DNA of 59,114 bases from Clostridiales bacterium (GCA_021200555.1 JAJQGK010000065.1:1-59114); one strand, 5' to 3'; positions 18,557-28,818 are shown, counted from the stretch's first letter. Program-made: numbers and translations. The notes: generated by a model not told the origin, from the letters alone.

Positions 18557-19114
18557 ATGGCATATACTAAAGAACAGGCATTGTCTCTGCTTGAAGAATT
18601 TAACAAGGGCGAGTTCCATTTAAAGCACGCCCATATTGTAGGCGACGTAATGAGGTGGTTCGCCAAGAGCTTAGGCTATGGTGAAGAGGCGGATTTATGG
18701 GAGATTGTGGGACTTTTGCACGATCTTGATTTTGAGCAATTCCCCGACGAGCACTGTATAAAGGAACAGGAAATTATGAAAGAGCGGGGAGTTGACGAGA
18801 AAATAATTCACGCTGCGGCAAGTCACGGCTATATGCTTACGGTTGACATAAAGCCTGAGCACGAAATGGAAAAAGTGCTTTACGCAACGGACGAGCTTAC
18901 GGGACTTATAGGAGCGGCCGCTATTATGCGCCCGTCAAAAAGCGTTGACGATTTAGAGGTTAAATCGGTTAAGAAGAAGTACAAGGACAAGAAATTTGCC
19001 GCCGGCTGCTCAAGAGAGGTTATCGAGCGAGGCGCGCAAATGCTTGGCTGGGATTTGGATTACCTTATCGGTCAAACGATTTTGGCGATGAGAGAAAGCG
19101 AATATGTGGATTGA
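18557..19114 (+). CDS. HD-domain hydrolase
   Basis: HLKHAHIVGDVMRWFAK...GLLHDLDFEQFPDEH; start at MAYTKEQ after AGGAAGAG. Confidence 0.85.
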   Translation: MAYTKEQALSLLEEFNKGEFHLKHAHIVGDVMRWFAKSLGYGEEADLWEIVGLLHDLDFEQFPDEHCIKEQEIMKERGVDEKIIHAAASHGYMLTVDIKPEHEMEKVLYATDELTGLIGAAAIMRPSKSVDDLEVKSVKKKYKDKKFAAGCSREVIERGAQMLGWDLDYLIGQTILAMRESEYVD

Positions 19115-19119
19115 CTAAA

Positions 19120-20034
19120 ATGAATATTTCAACCATGCAATCGGAAATAATCAGGCTGAAAAAAGAGAAAGACGTGTGCATTTTGGCTCACAGCTACCAA
19201 TCTGCGGCAATTAAGGAAATCGCCGACTATACGGGGGATTCATTCGGATTAAGCGTTCAGGCGGCAAGGGCTGAGCAAGGCACAATTCTTATGTGCGGAG
19301 TGCGTTTTATGGCTGAAACCGTAAAGCTGCTGTCCCCGAATAAAAGAGTTATTCTCGCCAATCCCTACGCCGGCTGCCCCATGGCGGAGCAGATGGATAA
19401 GGATTTGATTAATTCCGTAAAAGAATATTATCCCGATTATACCGTTGTTTGCTATATCAACACCACTTCGGAGTTGAAGACAATTTGCGATGTCTGCGTA
19501 ACATCATCCTCTGCGGTGAATATCATACGAAAAATTCCAAACAAGAAAATACTGTTTATTCCGGACTGTAATTTAGGCTCCTACATAGCGAAAAAACTGC
19601 CGGAAAAGGAGATCAAGCTCTTGCAGGGCGGCTGTCCCATTCACGCAAGAGTCTCAAAAAAAGATATAATTGCCGCAAAAGCAGCGCACAGAAATGCGCC
19701 TGTCCTCGTTCATCCCGAATGTACTCCCGATGTGTTGGAGTTAAGTGACTTTGTGGGTTCAACAACGGAAATAATAAGCTTTGCCCGAAATTCCTCCGAA
19801 AACGAATTTATAATCGGAACGGAAATCGGCATTGCGGAGCAGCTCTCTTTTGAATTTCCCCACAAGAAATTTTATCCTCTGTCAAAAAATCTTATCTGTC
19901 CGAATATGAAGCTAACCGTATTATCCGATGTTTTTCAGGCGGTCAGCGGTACGGGAGGAGAAGAGATTATGCTTTCGGATGAAATTATGAGAGACGCCAA
20001 AAGGTGCATAGACAAAATGATTGAATTGGGATAA
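19120..20034 (+). CDS. nadA: Quinolinate synthase
   Basis: VCILAHSYQSAAIKEIADYTGDSFGLS; NPYAGCPMAEQMD; VHPECTPDVLELSDFVGSTTEII; alternative TTG start at 19111. Confidence 0.93.
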   Translation: MNISTMQSEIIRLKKEKDVCILAHSYQSAAIKEIADYTGDSFGLSVQAARAEQGTILMCGVRFMAETVKLLSPNKRVILANPYAGCPMAEQMDKDLINSVKEYYPDYTVVCYINTTSELKTICDVCVTSSSAVNIIRKIPNKKILFIPDCNLGSYIAKKLPEKEIKLLQGGCPIHARVSKKDIIAAKAAHRNAPVLVHPECTPDVLELSDFVGSTTEIISFARNSSENEFIIGTEIGIAEQLSFEFPHKKFYPLSKNLICPNMKLTVLSDVFQAVSGTGGEEIMLSDEIMRDAKRCIDKMIELG

Positions 20035-20037
20035 TCT

Positions 20038-21102
20038 ATGAGTAAAGCGATAATAGCCATGAGCGGAGGCGTAGATTCCTCCGTTTCGGCATACATAATG
20101 AAAAGCAAGGGCTTTGACTGTATTGGCGTAACAATGAAGCTCTTCAGCAATGAGAGCATTGCCGCAAGCCAAAGGACCTGCTGCTCAGCCGAGGATACGG
20201 AGGATGCCCGCAGCGTTTGTATAAAATTGGGAATACCCTATTATGTTTTTAATTTCACCTCGGATTTTGAAAACCGGGTTATCGAGAAATTTGCAAGGGA
20301 GTATGAAAGCGGCGCAACGCCCAACCCGTGCATTGACTGCAACAGATATTTAAAATTCGGAAGGCTTTTCCAAAGAGCAAAAGAGCTTGGAATTGGCACT
20401 GTTGCCACAGGGCATTACGCAAGGATTAGGGAAGAAAATGGCAGAATGATTTTGCTAAAGGCTGTTGACGCAAAAAAGGATCAAAGCTATGTTTTGTATG
20501 CCATGACGCAGGAACAGCTGAGGCATACGAATTTCCCATTAGGCGAAATGACAAAGGAGCAGGTAAGGGAAATCGCCGCAGAGCAGGGATTTTACAATTC
20601 CGCAAAGCCGGACAGCCAAGATATATGCTTTGTGCCGGACGGAAATTACGGTTCTTTTCTTGAAAAATACAGAGGAAGGCCCTATCCCAACGGTGATTTT
20701 GTCAATACAGAGGGTTCTGTTTTGGGAAAGCACAGGGGAATTGTAAATTACACCGTCGGTCAGCGGCGGGGACTTGGAATTTCATCCCGAAGCAGGCTTT
20801 ATGTCTGCGAAATCGACAACAGAGAGAACAAGGTTATTTTAGGGACAAACGAGGAGCTTTTCAAAAAAGAATTTGACGTAAAGGATTTTAATTGGATAAT
20901 GTTCGGTACAGCCCCCGACAAGCCCTTTAAAGCGGCAGTACGGGTTCGGTACCACCAAAAGGAGCAGGAGGCTGTTATTTCACCGACAGGCGAAAATACG
21001 GCGCACATCGAATTGAAAAATTCTATGAGAGCCGTAACAAAAGGACAGGCCGCAGTGGTTTATGACGGGGATTTTGTTATAGGCGGCGGAACGATTTTTT
21101 GA
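20038..21102 (+). CDS. mnmA: tRNA-specific 2-thiouridylase
   Basis: IAMSGGVDSSVSAYIM; TPNPCIDCNRYLKFG; KPDSQDICFVPDGNYG. Confidence 0.97.
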   Translation: MSKAIIAMSGGVDSSVSAYIMKSKGFDCIGVTMKLFSNESIAASQRTCCSAEDTEDARSVCIKLGIPYYVFNFTSDFENRVIEKFAREYESGATPNPCIDCNRYLKFGRLFQRAKELGIGTVATGHYARIREENGRMILLKAVDAKKDQSYVLYAMTQEQLRHTNFPLGEMTKEQVREIAAEQGFYNSAKPDSQDICFVPDGNYGSFLEKYRGRPYPNGDFVNTEGSVLGKHRGIVNYTVGQRRGLGISSRSRLYVCEIDNRENKVILGTNEELFKKEFDVKDFNWIMFGTAPDKPFKAAVRVRYHQKEQEAVISPTGENTAHIELKNSMRAVTKGQAAVVYDGDFVIGGGTIF

Positions 21103-21123
21103 AGCTGTAAATTGCATAGAAAA

Positions 21124-21151
21124 TTGCCGTAGGAGCAGCATCCTGCGGCAA
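21124..21151. terminator. Bidirectional intrinsic terminator
   Basis: TTGCCGTAGGA/TCCTGCGGCAA stem between convergent mnmA and LRR genes. Confidence 0.75.
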
Positions 21152-21170
21152 TAATTTTACATAAATTTTG

Positions 21171-24100
21171 TCAGTCAAGCTTTGCGGCAACCCTTAAAAT
21201 GGATCTTGCGTCCGCAGGCTTTATCACAGAGTCGGCGTCAAAGTCGGCTGCAGCAAGGTAAACATTCTCAAGAATGTCAATCTGAGCGGCTGCTCTCAGG
21301 GCAAGCCTTGCGTCCGCCGCCGTAATCTTGCCGTTGCCGTCCACATCGGAGGGAACGATAACAGTGTATTCAGACACAACGCCGCCGCTTTCGTCAAAAG
21401 TCTGCACCTTGCAGCCCGTACCTACAAGAGACTCGCCTTCAAGCTCCTCTCCGTCTGCATTAAAAAGCTTAAAGCTGCCGCCTGTAACAATCGCCGCAAA
21501 ATCCTCTGCACTTGTGTCCGCAGGAATTGTAATCCGCTTTGTTCCCTCAGCCAATGATGCCAACGCTTCATCTACCGCAAAAGGCACTTTCTCCGTGTCG
21601 GACTCCTCCGTTGAAGACTCTTCGGTGCTGGTTCCCGCCGCTCTCGCCGCCTCCGTTGTGGCTTCCGCCGTGGGCGGTTCTGCTGTGGTCGGCTCTTCCG
21701 TTGTTGGGTCTGCTGTTGGCGGCTCTGCTGTGGTCGGTTCTGTTGTTGTAGACTCCGCTGTAGTCGGCTCGACTGTAGTCAGCTCAACTGTTGTGGGTTC
21801 AGCCGTGGTTGGCTCCTCTGTCACAACATATTCACCTAAGGATACAAATATTATTCCATTTTCGTTGGCGTATATTTCCGCAGCCGTGCCGTCATAGCCG
21901 TAAATTATAAATCCGTCAATAAGAACATATGTCCAGCTATCATAACCATAATCGCAAATATATCCAAATGCATCATCACCGATTGAGGTTACGCCAATGC
22001 CGATTGTTACAGTTTTAAGAGATGTACAATTCACAAATGCATCACAGCCAATTGATGTTACGCTGTCGGGGATTTCTATACTTGCAAGGGATGTGCAGCC
22101 GGAAAATGCATCGCCGCCGATTGAGGTTACGCTGTCAGGAATTTCTATACTTGCAAGGGATGTGCAACCGGAAAATGCATCAACGCCGATTGAGGCTACG
22201 CTGTCGGGAATTGAATAGGATGTAATACTGCCTCCTTCAGGGAATTTAATAAGCCTTGTTTTATCCTTATTAAATAATACTCCATATTCATCGCTTGAAT
22301 AATATATGTTGTTTTCACCAACGGTTATGCTTGTAAGGGATGTGCAGTCTTCAAATGCACCATACCCGATTGAGGTTACACTGTCGTGGATTTCTATGCT
22401 TGCAAGAGATGAACAACCGTAAAATGCATAATCGCCAATTGCGGTTACGCTATTGCCAATTGTTACATTTGCGAGAGATGTGCAATTTCTAAATGCATAA
22501 TTGTCAATTGATGTTACGCTGTCAGGGATAGTTATGCTTACAAGAGATGTGCAGCCATAAAATGCAGAACTGCCGATTGAGGTTACGCTGTCAGGGATAG
22601 TTATGCTTACAAGAGATGTGCAGCCGGAAAATGCAGAACTGTCGATTGAGGTTACGCTATCTGGGATAGTTATGCTTGTAAGAGATGTGCAGTCGGAAAA
22701 TGCAGAACTGTCGATTGAGGTTACGCTATCTGGGATAGTTATGCTTGTAAGAGATGTGCAGTCGGAAAATGCAGAACTGTCGATTGAGGTTACACTGTCG
22801 GGGATTGTTATGCTTTCAAGAGATGAACAGCCGAAAAATGCTCCACTGTCGATTGTGGTTACACTGTTACCGATTGAAACACTTTCAAGAGATGAGCAGC
22901 CGGAAAATGCAGAACTTCCGATTGTGGTTACACTGTCGGGGATTGTTATGCTTTCAAGAGATCTGCAGTTGTAAAATGCATCTTTTGCTATTGTTTTTGT
23001 TCCCTCTTTTATTTCATAACTACCGCTAAGACTTGTTTGAGCTTCTATACAATGATTGCCTATATATAGAACTCCGTCTTCCCAATTGGAGCCATTGTTA
23101 TAATATGCGGTGTCGTAAAATGCCCAAACGCCGATTGTGGTTACGCTATCCGGGATAGTTACGCTTGTAAGAGATGTGCAATTGCAAAATACATAATCAT
23201 CGATTGAGGTTACACCGGTATCAATCGTTACGCTTATCAGGGATGTACAGCCGTAAAATGCATAGCTACCGATTGAGTCTACACTGTCGGGGATGATTAT
23301 GATTTCAAGAGATCTGCAATTGTAAAATGCATAATCATCGATTGAGATTACGCTGTCGGGGATTATCATGCTTTCAAAAGATCTGCAGTTGTAAAATGCA
23401 TAATCACTGATTGAGATTACGCTATCGGGGATTGTTATGCTTTCAAGAGATCTGCAGTTGTAAAATGCTTCACTTGCTATTGTTTTTGTTCCCTCTTTTA
23501 TTTCATAACTACCGCTAAGACTTGTTTGAGCTTCTATACAATGATTGCCTATATACAGTACTCCATCTTCCCAGTTGGAGTCTTCATTATAATATGCCGT
23601 ATTATAAAATGCTTTTCTGCCGATTGTGGTTACGCTGTTGGGAATTGTTATATTTGCAAGTGATGTACAGCCGTAAAATGCACCACTTTCAATTGAGACT
23701 ACACCGTCGGGGATTGTTAAACTTTCAAGGGACGAGCAGTATCCAAATGCATAACTGCCGATTGTGATTACACTATCGGGAATAGATACGCTTGTAAGAG
23801 ATTTGCAGTTGTAAAATGCACAATCTCCGATTGAGGTTACACTGTTGGGAATTGTTATATTTGCAAGAGATTCACAGTGCCTAAATATACTACTGCCGAT
23901 TGAGATTACACTGTCGGGGATGGTTATGCTTACAAGAGATCTACAGTAGGAAAATGCATAATTTCCGATTGAGGTTACATTGTTGGAAATCGTTACACTT
24001 GTAAGGGATTTACAGTTGTAAAATGCACCGGAGGAAGCAGAGCTTGCACTTTTGATTGCGGTTACAGGATACCCATCTATAGTATCCGGAATGGTATAAT

Positions 24101-24278
24101 CACCGCTGATTGAGGTATCGCAGTCGGTAATAGTCGCCTTGCCGTTTGATACAGTGTAGGTTAAATACCCGTCTTCAGATGTGTATGATGCTGCCGAGGC
24201 GGTTAGGGTTATGGGAGCTGCGGACAAGATAAGCAGCACGGACAAGACTACGCTGAGAAGTTTATTTAGCTTGGACAT
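21171..24278 (-). CDS. Secreted BspA-type LRR_5 protein with Thr/Pro/Glu linker and C-terminal dockerin
   Basis: Signal peptide MSKLNKLLSVVLSVLLILSAAPITLTASA; many SLxSITIPDSVTSIGSSAFxGCT repeats; PTTAEPTT linker; DVDGNGKITAADARLALRAAAQ...DFDADSVIKPADARSILRVAAKLD. Confidence 0.93.
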   Translation of the reverse strand: MSKLNKLLSVVLSVLLILSAAPITLTASAASYTSEDGYLTYTVSNGKATITDCDTSISGDYTIPDTIDGYPVTAIKSASSASSGAFYNCKSLTSVTISNNVTSIGNYAFSYCRSLVSITIPDSVISIGSSIFRHCESLANITIPNSVTSIGDCAFYNCKSLTSVSIPDSVITIGSYAFGYCSSLESLTIPDGVVSIESGAFYGCTSLANITIPNSVTTIGRKAFYNTAYYNEDSNWEDGVLYIGNHCIEAQTSLSGSYEIKEGTKTIASEAFYNCRSLESITIPDSVISISDYAFYNCRSFESMIIPDSVISIDDYAFYNCRSLEIIIIPDSVDSIGSYAFYGCTSLISVTIDTGVTSIDDYVFCNCTSLTSVTIPDSVTTIGVWAFYDTAYYNNGSNWEDGVLYIGNHCIEAQTSLSGSYEIKEGTKTIAKDAFYNCRSLESITIPDSVTTIGSSAFSGCSSLESVSIGNSVTTIDSGAFFGCSSLESITIPDSVTSIDSSAFSDCTSLTSITIPDSVTSIDSSAFSDCTSLTSITIPDSVTSIDSSAFSGCTSLVSITIPDSVTSIGSSAFYGCTSLVSITIPDSVTSIDNYAFRNCTSLANVTIGNSVTAIGDYAFYGCSSLASIEIHDSVTSIGYGAFEDCTSLTSITVGENNIYYSSDEYGVLFNKDKTRLIKFPEGGSITSYSIPDSVASIGVDAFSGCTSLASIEIPDSVTSIGGDAFSGCTSLASIEIPDSVTSIGCDAFVNCTSLKTVTIGIGVTSIGDDAFGYICDYGYDSWTYVLIDGFIIYGYDGTAAEIYANENGIIFVSLGEYVVTEEPTTAEPTTVELTTVEPTTAESTTTEPTTAEPPTADPTTEEPTTAEPPTAEATTEAARAAGTSTEESSTEESDTEKVPFAVDEALASLAEGTKRITIPADTSAEDFAAIVTGGSFKLFNADGEELEGESLVGTGCKVQTFDESGGVVSEYTVIVPSDVDGNGKITAADARLALRAAAQIDILENVYLAAADFDADSVIKPADARSILRVAAKLD

Positions 24279-24489
24279 TTAATTTTCCTCCAAATTGAAT
24301 TACATAAAACTTACATTGTATTATAGCATACAAAATGTCCCGTAAAAAGGTCTTTTAAAAATTTCTTGAAAAAATTTTAAAGGATTAGCGTGATTTTCGG
24401 CTGTTTTCGAGTAAAAAAAATAAAAGTAAATGCAATTCCGGTCGTTTTCGGTCAAAAAATACAACGGAAATGCTCCGCAATTTTATCCG

Positions 24490-24540
24490 AAAAAAATGTA
24501 GACCGCCGATGCGATAATTATCAATCCACCGACGGCCTAC
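24490..24540 (-). terminator. Strong intrinsic terminator of the candidate ncRNA
   Basis: GTAGGCCGTCGGTG / CATCGGCGGTCTAC 14-bp stem with G-U pairs followed by ATTTTTTT. Confidence 0.9.
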
Positions 24541-25257
24541 TTCTGAAATTCAATCATTAATTTCGTCCTTTTTATTCTTTTTAATTTTTAAATTTTCATT
24601 GGAATGGTTCTTAAACTTTAATTTACAAACAGTTTTATTTGACTTCAATTTCAAACGGTTTACTATATATAAATTTTTCCAATGGGGCAGTTTCTCTATC
24701 GGCCTTTTCTTTCTCTTATTTCATTGGCTTAGCTGCCATACGCTGCACATTTACATTAATTTTATTTTGTGCTTAATTTTAAAGGAACGATTTCGCCAAA
24801 TTCCGAATAGCAATCACAATCCACCTTTTAAGCCTTCGCCTTTTGAACATATGCCTTTTGGTTTTGGAACTTAGAATCAGATGAAATTTTTACTTAACCG
24901 GTACAAAAATACTTACGGACTATCTTTCTTTTAATTTCTCTTAAGAACGGTACTCATTATTTTATTTTTAATGCCGATCCTTTTCCTCTGACTGCTTTTG
25001 CGGAAGATATCGATACTGCTGCTTTATACTGACCGCCGGCGATCTGATTGATTAGGAGCTAAAGCATACATTGCACAGTTACATTATTTTGCAGCTGCCT
25101 TAAATCAAAGTCAACCATTTATTATTTTTGCCTTATGCGATCCGCCGATATTTTACGAGCCGACGTACTCATTACATGAACATTGGACTCACCTCCCGTG
25201 TTTTATTTGGTTGTTTCAAGGATTTATCTTATCATTTTGGGTTATCTCTCTTTTGCA
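24490..25257 (-). ncRNA. Candidate large non-coding RNA (~770 nt), class unassigned
   Basis: Own consensus promoter (25263..25291) and strong terminator (24490..24540); no minus-strand ORF of 60 aa or more in 24279-25596; internal partial repeats and a self-complementary 14-mer. Confidence 0.6.
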
Positions 25258-25262
25258 CCCTT

Positions 25263-25291
25263 ATAATAGCATACTTTTCCCGCCTTGTCAA
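25263..25291 (-). promoter_or_regulatory. Promoter of the candidate ncRNA
   Basis: TTGACA-17-TATTAT on the minus strand. Confidence 0.8.
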
Positions 25292-25552
25292 GAGTTTTTT
25301 CATATTTTTTTCATTTTTTCTATCACTTTTATGTGTCATTTGTACAATAAAAATATGAACAAATTATGAACAGAAGATTTCGACCTCCGAACAAGCCCTT
25401 TCGCCGTAATCGAATGCTTCATAAGGCACGGGGACGGGCACGGCCTGCTGCATTACAAAAATCTGCTGCACCTTGTTCCCTGTTCCGAAAAAAAATCATC
25501 TGTCAGGTTATACTTTTCATTGCTCATTGACTTCCGAAAAATACAATTTAAA

Positions 25553-25580
25553 AAGACGCCTGAAAAGCTCCAGACGTCTT
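25553..25580 (-). terminator. Terminator of the ribosomal operon after rplQ
   Basis: AAGACGTCTG...CAGGCGTCTT followed by TTTAAA. Confidence 0.85.
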
Positions 25581-25596
25581 ATTATACATTTTGCTA

Positions 25597-25947
25597 TCAA
25601 ACAAGCTCGATAATGCACATTTCAGCTGCATCGCCTCTGCGTGCGCCTGTTTTGATTATACGGCAATAACCGCCGTTTACATCTTTGTACTTGGGTGCGA
25701 TTTCGTCAAAAAGCTTTTTAACGACATCTTCTTTTGTGATATAAGCCATAGCCTGTCTCTTATTATGAAGATTGTCCTCTTTTGCAAGAGTAATCATTTT
25801 TTCAGCCATTGAACGAACGTCCTTAGCCCTTGTAACGGTGGTTTCAATTTTGCCGTTTTCCAAAAGGTATGTTACCATCGCTCTGAGCATTGCTCTGCGC
25901 GAATCAGTAGGTCTGCCGAGTTTTCTGGTTCCGGGCATGTAATTCAC
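25597..25947 (-). CDS. rplQ: 50S ribosomal protein L17
   Basis: [38 protein letters not shown]. Confidence 0.97.
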   Translation of the reverse strand: MNYMPGTRKLGRPTDSRRAMLRAMVTYLLENGKIETTVTRAKDVRSMAEKMITLAKEDNLHNKRQAMAYITKEDVVKKLFDEIAPKYKDVNGGYCRIIKTGARRGDAAEMCIIELV

Positions 25948-25977
25948 TCCTTTACCGTTATTGGTATAAATTTGGAT

Positions 25978-26928
25978 TTACTCATCATCACGGCGAAGGG
26001 AAAGTCCGAGAGAACTGAGCTTTGCGATCACCTCATCAAGAGATTTTCTGCCTAAATTTCTGACTCTCATCATTTCATCTTCTGACTTTGAGATTAAATC
26101 CTCTACCTTGTGAATATTCGCTCTCTTTAAGCAGTTGAACGAACGAACTGAAAGGTCAAGTTCCTCAACAGTCATCTCTAAAATCTGAGTTTTGTTGTCT
26201 TCGCCCTTTTCTATCATAACCTCTGTATTGCTCGCCTCATCGGACAAGTCAATGAAGAGGTTGAGATGCTCGTTGAGAATCTTGGCTGCAAGGGAAACTG
26301 CGTCTTTTGCCGCAATAGTCCCGTTAGTCCAAACCTCAAGTGAAAGCTTATCATAGTCGGTTATATCCCCGACACGAGCATTTTCAACTTTGTAGTTTAC
26401 TTTTACGACAGGCGTATAAATAGAGTCGATTGCGATAACCCCTATAACGGGATCCATCATCTTTTTGTTACGTTCTGCCGAAATATAGCCTCTGCCACAG
26501 TCAGCCGTAAGCTCCATGCGTACATGAGCGTCCGAGTTAAGAGTTGCTATGTGCTGCTCCGGGTTAAGTATCTCAACCTCGGAATCAGCCTGTATATCGT
26601 CTGCCGTGATTTCACATTCACCGCTGCAATCGATATACAATGTTTTGGGTCCTGAGCCATGAATTTTCAGAATGACATTCTTTAAATTCAGGACGATTTC
26701 CGTTACATCTTCCTTTACGCCCTCAATTGTCGAAAATTCGTGAAGTACGCCGTCAATGCTTACCGAAGTAATAGCATATCCGGGAAGTGATGATAACAGA
26801 ACACGGCGAAGGCTGTTGCCGAGTGTTGTGCCGTAACCCCTTTCAAGGGGCTCAACCACAAACATACCGTAGGTACCGTCCTGTTTTAAATCAACAGCAT
26901 CAATTCTGGGCTTCTCAATACCTATCAT
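25978..26928 (-). CDS. rpoA: DNA-directed RNA polymerase subunit alpha
   Basis: [30 protein letters not shown]; alpha-CTD. Confidence 0.98.
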   Translation of the reverse strand: MIGIEKPRIDAVDLKQDGTYGMFVVEPLERGYGTTLGNSLRRVLLSSLPGYAITSVSIDGVLHEFSTIEGVKEDVTEIVLNLKNVILKIHGSGPKTLYIDCSGECEITADDIQADSEVEILNPEQHIATLNSDAHVRMELTADCGRGYISAERNKKMMDPVIGVIAIDSIYTPVVKVNYKVENARVGDITDYDKLSLEVWTNGTIAAKDAVSLAAKILNEHLNLFIDLSDEASNTEVMIEKGEDNKTQILEMTVEELDLSVRSFNCLKRANIHKVEDLISKSEDEMMRVRNLGRKSLDEVIAKLSSLGLSLRRDDE

Positions 26929-26991
26929 TCAAAACCCTCCTTAAGTTTTTGCAGTCAGGCTGCTAAAATATTCAATTTAGCCGCTGAGCTA

Positions 26992-27609
26992 TTATTTAGA
27001 ATAGAACTCAACAATAAGATGTTCTTCAACGGGAACAGAGATCTGCTCACGAGTAGGAAGAGCAACAACCTTTGCTGTATAATCAGAGCCGATTTCCAAC
27101 CATTCGGGTACTACGCCTGTCTTTTCAAGGATAGCTTTGAACTTTTCGGACTCAAGGCTTGACTTGCTGATTGCAACGGTATCGCCTGCTTTGCAAAGGT
27201 ACGAGGGAATATCAACTCTCCTGCCGTTTACAAGGTAATGACCATGAGTTACAAGCTGCCTTGCTTCCGCGCGAGAGGAAGCCCAACCGAGAGAATAAAC
27301 TACGTTGTCAAGACGGCTTTCACATATTTTCAATAAGTTGTCACCGGTTACACCTGCCTGACGAACTGCCATTGTGAAATATTTATGGAACTGACTTTCG
27401 TTCAATCCGTAAAAGCGTCTTGCTGTCTGCTTAGCGCGAAGCTGAAGACCGTATTCAGAGAGCTTCTTACGACCCTGTCCGTGCTGTCCGGGAGCATAGC
27501 TGCGGCGCTCGAATGCACACTTTGAGCTTGTGCATCTTTCACCCTTTAAAAAGAGCTTTTTGCCCTCTCTGCGGCACAATTTACATACCGCTCCGGTATA
27601 TCTTGCCAT
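26992..27609 (-). CDS. rpsD: 30S ribosomal protein S4
   Basis: [26 protein letters not shown]; four-Cys S4. Confidence 0.98.
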   Translation of the reverse strand: MARYTGAVCKLCRREGKKLFLKGERCTSSKCAFERRSYAPGQHGQGRKKLSEYGLQLRAKQTARRFYGLNESQFHKYFTMAVRQAGVTGDNLLKICESRLDNVVYSLGWASSRAEARQLVTHGHYLVNGRRVDIPSYLCKAGDTVAISKSSLESEKFKAILEKTGVVPEWLEIGSDYTAKVVALPTREQISVPVEEHLIVEFYSK

Positions 27610-27635
27610 GTGTTAAAACACCTCCAGTTTTTAGG

Positions 27636-28040
27636 TTATACACGTCTTCTTTTTGGCGGACGGCAGCCGTTATGAGGAATGGGAGTAACGTCTTTGATCA
27701 TGCTTACTTCAAGACCTGCTGTCTGAAGGGCTCTGATTGCCGCTTCTCTGCCCTGTCCGGGACCCTTTACGAAAACCTCAACAGTCTTCATGCCGTGGTC
27801 GATAGCTGCCTTTGCGGCAGTTTCAGCTGCTGTCTGAGCTGCGAAGGGCGTTGACTTTCTTGAACCTCTGAAGCCCATTTCACCTGCACTTGCCCATGAT
27901 ACCGCATTACCCTGAGTATCGGTAATGGTAACGATGGTGTTGTTAAAGGTGGACTGGATATGAGCTGCACCGCGTTCAATATTTTTACGCTCGCGACGCT
28001 TACGGGAAGCGCCTTTTTTAGCGGTTGCTTTTGTAGCCAT
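27636..28040 (-). CDS. rpsK: 30S ribosomal protein S11
   Basis: [29 protein letters not shown]. Confidence 0.98.
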   Translation of the reverse strand: MATKATAKKGASRKRRERKNIERGAAHIQSTFNNTIVTITDTQGNAVSWASAGEMGFRGSRKSTPFAAQTAAETAAKAAIDHGMKTVEVFVKGPGQGREAAIRALQTAGLEVSMIKDVTPIPHNGCRPPKRRRV

Positions 28041-28055
28041 ACTTTTCCCTCCTGA

Positions 28056-28424
28056 TTATTTCTTCTTATTGGCTATCGTCTTCTTGGGACCCTTGCGTGT
28101 ACGTGCGTTTGTCTTTGAACGCTGTCCTCTTACGGGCAGACCCTTTCTGTGACGAACACCACGATAGCATCCTATTTCGATAAGCCTCTTGATGTCATAA
28201 GCTGTTTCTCTTCTGAGATCGCCCTCAACCTTAACGTTGTGGTCAATATACTCACGAAGTTTTGAAACATCATCTTCGGTTAAATCCTTGACTCTTGTAT
28301 CGGGATTTATGCCGGTTGCCTTAATAATGTCGCTTGCGGTTTTACGGCCGATACCATAGATATAGGTAAGACCGATTTCAATTCTCTTCTCTCTGGGAAG
28401 ATCAACACCGGATATACGCGCCAT
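28056..28424 (-). CDS. rpsM: 30S ribosomal protein S13
   Basis: [26 protein letters not shown]. Confidence 0.98.
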   Translation of the reverse strand: MARISGVDLPREKRIEIGLTYIYGIGRKTASDIIKATGINPDTRVKDLTEDDVSKLREYIDHNVKVEGDLRRETAYDIKRLIEIGCYRGVRHRKGLPVRGQRSKTNARTRKGPKKTIANKKK

Positions 28425-28461
28425 TTGTCAGTTGCACCTCCATTACGGTATTATCAGAGCA

Positions 28462-28575
28462 TCAACCCTGACGCTGCTTGTGCTTGGGATTTTCACATAT
28501 AACCATTACTTTTCCCTTGCGTTTAATGATTTTGCACTTCTCGCAAATTTTCTTTACAGAAGGTCTGACTTTCAT
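28462..28575 (-). CDS. rpmJ: 50S ribosomal protein L36 (absent from the supplied ORF track)
   Basis: Minus-strand translation [37 protein letters not shown]. Confidence 0.97.
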   Translation of the reverse strand: MKVRPSVKKICEKCKIIKRKGKVMVICENPKHKQRQG

Positions 28576-28598
28576 TGTTTTACCTCCTTAAAATTAAC

Positions 28599-28817
28599 CT
28601 ATTTGGATCTCCATGTAATACGCCCTCTTGTGAGATCATAGGGCGACATGTCAACAGTTACCTTATCGCCGGGAAGTATCCTGATGTAGTTCATCCTGAG
28701 CTTACCGGAGATCGTGGCTACTATCTGGCGGCCGTTTTCAAGCTCTACCTTAAATGTTGCATTGGGAAGAGCCTCGACCACAACACCTTCGACTTCGATC
28801 ATATCCTGTTTGGACAT
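28599..28817 (-). CDS. infA: Translation initiation factor IF-1
   Basis: [29 protein letters not shown]. Confidence 0.98.
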   Translation of the reverse strand: MSKQDMIEVEGVVVEALPNATFKVELENGRQIVATISGKLRMNYIRILPGDKVTVDMSPYDLTRGRITWRSK

Positions 28818-28818
28818 A

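Noticed and set aside
21328-23767. Plus-strand repetitive ORFs opposite the LRR gene (e.g. 22603..22974)
   Set aside because: Mirror translations of the LRR repeats and PT linker; the minus-strand frame is clearly coding.
25031-25100. tmRNA (tag-like ...MYALAP)
   Set aside because: No tRNA-Ala-like acceptor ends, no GGGGxC start/CCA end, and the tag frame contains a stop; only a superficial resemblance.
24541-25257. A chain of small peptides (MSTSARKISADRIRQK, MVDFDLRQLQNNVTVQCML, MFKRRRLKRWIVIAIRNLAKSFL) as an operon
   Set aside because: Short ORFs in an AT-rich stretch, mostly without RBS; a structured RNA explains promoter, terminator and internal motifs better, though not proven.
24599-25358. 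Plus-strand ORFs of 91 and 76 aa across the candidate ncRNA
   Set aside because: Low-complexity Phe/Leu/Ile-rich translation of the complement of an A-rich RNA; no convincing RBS or domain.
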